From assembly GCA_910578475.1 (NCBI GenBank), contig CAJTRK010000018.1:1-63477 (forward strand): a DNA stretch of 63,477 nt. The letters are read 5' to 3'. Under the pieces are notes generated by a model. The model made no database searches and had not been told where the DNA came from. It saw nothing but the letters and a program-made list of their open reading frames with translations. Position numbers and translations under genes: made by a program. This DNA is from an uncultured Lachnospiraceae bacterium. GTDB lineage: Bacteria; Bacillota; Clostridia; Lachnospirales; Lachnospiraceae. This document shows, piece after piece, positions 60,768 through 63,477 of the stretch (its first letter is position 1; every line of letters begins with the position of its first letter).

Positions 60768-60796
60768 AAGGATGTGCGAAAGCAGGGGATTTATTC
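60768..60796 (-). promoter_or_regulatory. Sigma-F/G-type promoter of sigG
   Basis: On the minus strand, GAATA (60796-60792), spacer 17, CATCCTT (60774-60768) fits the forespore consensus (gHATR / CATnnTA with one mismatch). Autoregulation by sigma-G is expected. Confidence 0.5.
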
Positions 60797-60898
60797 ATGA
60801 ATTGTTGACGAAACCAAAAAATGTTTTACAAAGGGCGCTATTTCTGGTACATTATTCATATATTTTATTTTAATCAGCAACAAAAGAGGTGGCATACC

Positions 60899-62089
60899 AT
60901 GAAGTGTAAAAAGTGTGGAGCGGAATTGCTGGATACGGATAAATTCTGTAATCAGTGCGGTTCGAAAGTAGTCAGGAAAAAGAAATGCCCGGAATGCGGC
61001 GCGGCTTTACGGGAAGGCGCGAAATTTTGTCCGGAATGCGGTAAAACAATTGGCAAAGAATCGTCGGATGGAGATACAAAGATTTTTACGAAGGAAGAAC
61101 TGGCGGAAATTCCGATAGCCGATTTCGAAAAGAATATTCTGTCCGAGACGGAACGGGAAATGCGGGGTGGAAGAAAGGCTTCCGAAGAAGACGAATACAG
61201 GGCTTCGAAACAGGATTCCGCACGTTCCGGTTCTGCGGAGCAGCATCGGAAAAAAACGGCTTCTGCGCCGGAAAACGAAATGCCCAAAAGCAGGAAATCG
61301 CCGCAGGCATTGGAATATGAAGAAGAAAGAAGAAGAAAATCTTCGCAGGCGCGGGAATATGAAGAAGAGAGAAGAAGAAAATCGCCGCAGGCACAGGAAT
61401 ATGAAGAAGAGAGAAGAAGAAAATCCCCGCAGGCGCGGGAATATGAAGAAGAAAGAAGAAGAAAATCTCCGCAGGCACAGGAGTATGAAGAGGAAAGACG
61501 GAGAAAATCCGTTCCGGCTCCCGAACCTGCGAGAAGGAGAAGGCCGGAGCCTGTCAGAGAGCGGTACTATGAAGAATGGGAAGATGATGACGACGATGAT
61601 GACGATGACGATGATGACAGCAGCATCATGACAATCGTTTCGGTCGTAATGATTTTCCTGATTCTCGCGATTGCGGCTGTTCTGATTTTCACAATGGTGA
61701 AGAAAAAGGAAGGCGGGGACGACGAACAGCAGACGACGCAGGAAGAACAGGACGGTGAAGGCGACGAAGAAGGCGGAGACGAAGGAGATGACGGCAATTC
61801 GGATACGGAGGGCACGGAAGGAACGGAGAACGATGAGAATCTGGAAACAGACGGAAATTTGGAAGAAGTAACCGTTGATATGTTTCAGCCGGCCGGCAGC
61901 CTGACCATTGTTTCCAATGTGAATGTGCGGGATAAGCCCTCTACGCAGGGGACCAATGTTATTAAAGTTGCGAAAGAAGGAGAGGTTTACGAATTTACTG
62001 CCGTAGAGTCGGATGGTGAATGGTATGATATTATCCTGGAAGACGGAAGCATTGGTTATGTCTATAAAGATTATATTAAAGTAAATTAA
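60899..62089 (+). CDS. Zinc-ribbon membrane protein with C-terminal SH3b domain
   Basis: 396 residues. Two zinc ribbons at the start (CKKCGAELLDTDKFCNQCG, CPECGAALREGAKFCPECG). Residues about 133-205 contain five tandem 14-residue repeats of the type EYEEERRRKSPQAQ. An uninterrupted Asp run (12 residues) precedes a membrane segment (TIVSVVMIFLILAIAAVLIFT). An acidic linker and a bacterial SH3 domain follow (IVSNVNVRDKPSTQGTNVIK, GYVYKDYIKVN), presumably outside the cell, touching peptidoglycan. The ATG at 60899 has AAGAGGTGG upstream. Function unknown; topology suggests an envelope sensor or tether. Confidence 0.8.
   Translation: MKCKKCGAELLDTDKFCNQCGSKVVRKKKCPECGAALREGAKFCPECGKTIGKESSDGDTKIFTKEELAEIPIADFEKNILSETEREMRGGRKASEEDEYRASKQDSARSGSAEQHRKKTASAPENEMPKSRKSPQALEYEEERRRKSSQAREYEEERRRKSPQAQEYEEERRRKSPQAREYEEERRRKSPQAQEYEEERRRKSVPAPEPARRRRPEPVRERYYEEWEDDDDDDDDDDDDSSIMTIVSVVMIFLILAIAAVLIFTMVKKKEGGDDEQQTTQEEQDGEGDEEGGDEGDDGNSDTEGTEGTENDENLETDGNLEEVTVDMFQPAGSLTIVSNVNVRDKPSTQGTNVIKVAKEGEVYEFTAVESDGEWYDIILEDGSIGYVYKDYIKVN
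61303..61512 (+). repeat. 42-bp tandem repeat, five copies, in frame
   Basis: Units run ...CGCAGGCxxxGGAATATGAAGA... and encode 14 residues each. Units alternate between AREYEEERRRKS and AQEYEEERRRKS, which points to duplication of a two-unit (84-bp) block. The copy number can change without breaking the frame. Confidence 0.85.
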
Positions 62090-62167
62090 ATTTTGGCCCA
62101 AAAAACAGGAACGGTTTCGGCATTTTGGCATTTAATAATAATAAAAAAAGCAGAGTGTCGGTAAAAT

Positions 62168-62407
62168 ATGCTGTTTTCGGAATTTAAGAAAAAGGAAGTC
62201 ATTAATTTGAAGAACTGCCAGAAACTGGGCAGGGTGGCGGATTTTGAATTTGACGAATGTACGGGCCAGATTTATAAGCTGATTGTGCCCGGCAATAATA
62301 AATTGTATGGATTATTTTGTAATGACCCGGATTATGTAATCTGTTATAAAGATATCAAGCAGATAGGGCCTGATATCATAATCGTGGATATCTGTAAAAA
62401 AGGGTAA
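62168..62407 (+). CDS. ylmC: YlmC/YmxH-family PRC-barrel sporulation-associated protein
   Basis: 79 residues, a single PRC-barrel: LFSEFKKKEVINLKNCQKLG, GRVADFEFDECTGQIYKLIVPG, IKQIGPDIIIVDI. Small proteins of this type are widespread in spore formers and of unknown mechanism. It starts 78 nt after the zinc-ribbon gene and is followed by the nrdR promoter. Confidence 0.85.
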   Translation: MLFSEFKKKEVINLKNCQKLGRVADFEFDECTGQIYKLIVPGNNKLYGLFCNDPDYVICYKDIKQIGPDIIIVDICKKG

Positions 62408-62418
62408 AGCGATTTGAG

Positions 62419-62475
62419 TTGACATAATTATTTTATTATGGGATAATAAACGAAAGCCATCTAAGATGGCTTTCG
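62419..62475 (+). promoter_or_regulatory. nrdR promoter with overlapping 25-bp palindrome
   Basis: TTGACA (62419-62424), spacer 17, GATAAT (62442-62447) is a strong promoter. A perfect palindrome, CGAAAGCCATCT-a-AGATGGCTTTCG (62451-62475), lies at the start of transcription. It has no T run behind it, so it fits an operator or 5' RNA hairpin better than a terminator. Confidence 0.7.
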
Positions 62476-62530
62476 TTGCAGGAATTATGGCGCGTAATGT
62501 TTTTATGCGTTTGATACAGGGGGATTGGGG

Positions 62531-63001
62531 ATGAAGTGTCCATTTTGTGGTCATGAAAATACAAGAGTGATTGACAGCAGACCGGCGGAAGATAATAATT
62601 CAATCAGAAGAAGGCGCGTATGTGACGAATGCGAGAAGCGTTTTACAACATACGAGAAGGTTGAGACAATTCCGCTGATTATTATTAAGAAAGATAATAA
62701 CAGAGAGACTTATGACAGGACGAAGATAGAGGCCGGTGTGCTGCGGGCATGTCATAAGCGTCCAATCAGCATTAACCGGATTAACCAGCTGATTGACGAG
62801 ATAGAGACGGATATTTTTAACCGGGAAGAAAAGGAAATCCCCAGTCAGGTAATCGGCGAGCTTGTCATGAATAAACTGAAAGACCTGGAGGCGGTGGCCT
62901 ATGTCAGATTTGCATCGGTTTACCGTGAGTTTAAAGATATTAATACGTTTATGGACGAGCTGAAAAAAGTGCTGGATACATCGGAGAATCCTGTCGGATA
63001 G
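62531..63001 (+). CDS. nrdR: Transcriptional repressor NrdR
   Basis: Nucleotide-sensing repressor of ribonucleotide reductase genes. 156 residues. Zinc ribbon MKCPFCGHENTRV with CDECEKRF, then an ATP-cone (PLIIIKKDNNRETYDRTKIEAGV). The ATG at 62531 fits the invariant start; a TTG two codons earlier is in frame. GGGGG precedes. It lies alone with its own promoter. Confidence 0.97.
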   Translation: MKCPFCGHENTRVIDSRPAEDNNSIRRRRVCDECEKRFTTYEKVETIPLIIIKKDNNRETYDRTKIEAGVLRACHKRPISINRINQLIDEIETDIFNREEKEIPSQVIGELVMNKLKDLEAVAYVRFASVYREFKDINTFMDELKKVLDTSENPVG

Positions 63002-63028
63002 CCGGAATGGAGCGGAGAGGGCATTTAC

Positions 63029-63298
63029 ATGACTGAACAGCAGAAAGAGATTGTAGCGAAGGCCAGCGTGCCGATGACGATTGCCAATGGCTTTCGCTGG
63101 TTCTTTATGGCAATAGCGTTATTTCTTTTATTATTTATTTTCTTTGGAAACAAAATCTGGGGAAGTGCGGTATGGTATCAGACATTTTTGGGGAATGCCT
63201 ATTCTTTTTTGTTATGGGATATCATGCTGATGTTTCTCAGTACGATTGTTAAGATATTTTTTACGATAAGATATAATCATATTGTGAAGAATCTGTAA
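63029..63298 (+). CDS. Small two-span membrane protein, unknown
   Basis: 89 residues. Hydrophobic segments at about 20-42 and 56-80 (AIALFLLLFIFFGNKIWGS, LLWDIMLMFLSTIVKIFFT), with a short polar start and a basic end. GGAGAGGG precedes the ATG. 27 nt after nrdR, so probably cotranscribed. No known domain. Confidence 0.65.
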   Translation: MTEQQKEIVAKASVPMTIANGFRWFFMAIALFLLLFIFFGNKIWGSAVWYQTFLGNAYSFLLWDIMLMFLSTIVKIFFTIRYNHIVKNL

Positions 63299-63299
63299 G

Positions 63300-63327
63300 A
63301 AGGTGCTGCCATGCGGCGCCTTTTTTG
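63300..63327 (+). terminator. Terminator after the small membrane protein
   Basis: AGGTGCTGCC-atgc-GGCGCC stem followed by T6. Confidence 0.8.
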
Positions 63328-63330
63328 GGT

Positions 63331-63473
63331 AAAAGATTGAAAATTAAAATTTTCAATCGCGAGATTTGTGTCTGCGCGCTGCTTGCCACAAACTCGATAT
63401 GCGCAAAAAGCAGCGCGGAAATGGAGAAAAGATTGAAAATTAAAATTTTCAATCGCGAGATTTGTGTCTGCGC
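63331..63473 (+). repeat. 47-nt direct repeat with internal palindrome, period 96
   Basis: 63331-63377 is repeated exactly at 63427-63473. Each copy opens with GATTGAAAAT-taaa-ATTTTCAATC, a 10-bp hairpin, then CGCGAGATTTGTGTCTGCGC. Between copies GCGCTGCTT (63376-63384) pairs with AAGCAGCGC (63409-63417), and GTG/CACAAACTC segments also pair. The array continues beyond the window edge. Confidence 0.85.
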
Positions 63474-63477
63474 ATTG

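Noticed and set aside
61303..61512. CRISPR-like or intergenic tandem repeat
   Set aside because: The 42-bp units are contiguous, in frame and part of a clear protein.
61007..62131. A 374-codon antisense frame over the zinc-ribbon gene
   Set aside because: It mirrors the tandem repeat and Asp run of the sense strand and gives an implausible Phe/Ser/Arg-rich product; the sense frame has zinc ribbons, a membrane segment and an SH3 domain.
63331..63477. CRISPR array
   Set aside because: Only two copies with one 49-nt interval that pairs with itself; the repeat contains a long AT palindrome and no cas gene is near.

Overview
This window is chromosomal DNA of an endospore-forming, probably motile member of the Clostridia, most likely Lachnospiraceae. 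The indicators are spoIIGA-sigE and sigG, a YlmC/YmxH-type protein, a MurE with the meso-diaminopimelate motif DNPR, a CIRCE-controlled groESL, a tmRNA whose tag reads AEDNLAYAA, a division cluster without ftsA, and clostridial-type AGGAGG ribosome sites. Genus and species cannot be set from the sequence alone. No rRNA, tRNA, prophage, CRISPR array or intact insertion sequence was seen. The taxonomy is inference; the genes are read directly.

Layout. (1) 1-6006, motility and c-di-GMP: csrA, flagellin with a two-site CsrA leader, an unusual redox-domain/GGDEF/EAL protein, two decayed genes (a LuxR-type regulator and a MotA-like membrane protein), a long palindromic element and a degenerate GGDEF protein. 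(2) 6170-14000, stress: groES-groEL, a giant DUF2339 membrane protein, bifunctional Rel and a glyoxalase-II-like hydrolase. (3) 14100-17940: a compact VWA/MoxR-ATPase/leucine-rich-repeat operon of unknown role. (4) 18000-25260: small membrane protein, Dabb protein, second palindromic element, secG-rnr-smpB-ssrA (export, RNA decay and ribosome rescue), recJ and a PfkB-family kinase. (5) 25500-38190: murE, priA, def, fmt, YugP-like protease, rsmB, rlmN, PP2C phosphatase, PASTA kinase and rsgA, the usual firmicute translation/Ser-Thr-kinase run. (6) 38400-39640: a MarR-TauE two-gene unit. (7) 39900-55910: ychF, lgt, then the division and cell wall cluster mraZ-rsmH-ftsL-two penicillin-binding proteins-mraY-murD-ftsW-murA-ftsQ-ftsZ. 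(8) 56000-63477, sporulation and regulation: spoIIGA-sigE, a receiver/HD-GYP/GGDEF protein, inverted sigG, a zinc-ribbon membrane SH3 protein, ylmC, nrdR, a small membrane protein and a direct repeat cut by the window edge.

How it fits together. Three c-di-GMP-family proteins and CsrA sit around the flagellin gene and the sporulation sigma genes, so the window holds several switches between motility, growth and sporulation. Rel, the PASTA kinase/PP2C pair, MraZ and the Spo0A-like spoIIG promoter would link nutrient and envelope state to division and sporulation.

The most unusual content is not in the genes. Intergenic gaps hold at least four families of hairpin-forming repeats, several with compensatory changes between copies: (A) 187-200 nt palindromes with a conserved core but unrelated self-complementary arms; (B) a short stem-loop in three gaps; (C) a three-hairpin leader that brings its own ribosome site to both rsmB and lgt, with a B copy nested in the lgt one; (D) tandem hairpins before mraY. 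These are the best candidates for something undescribed.
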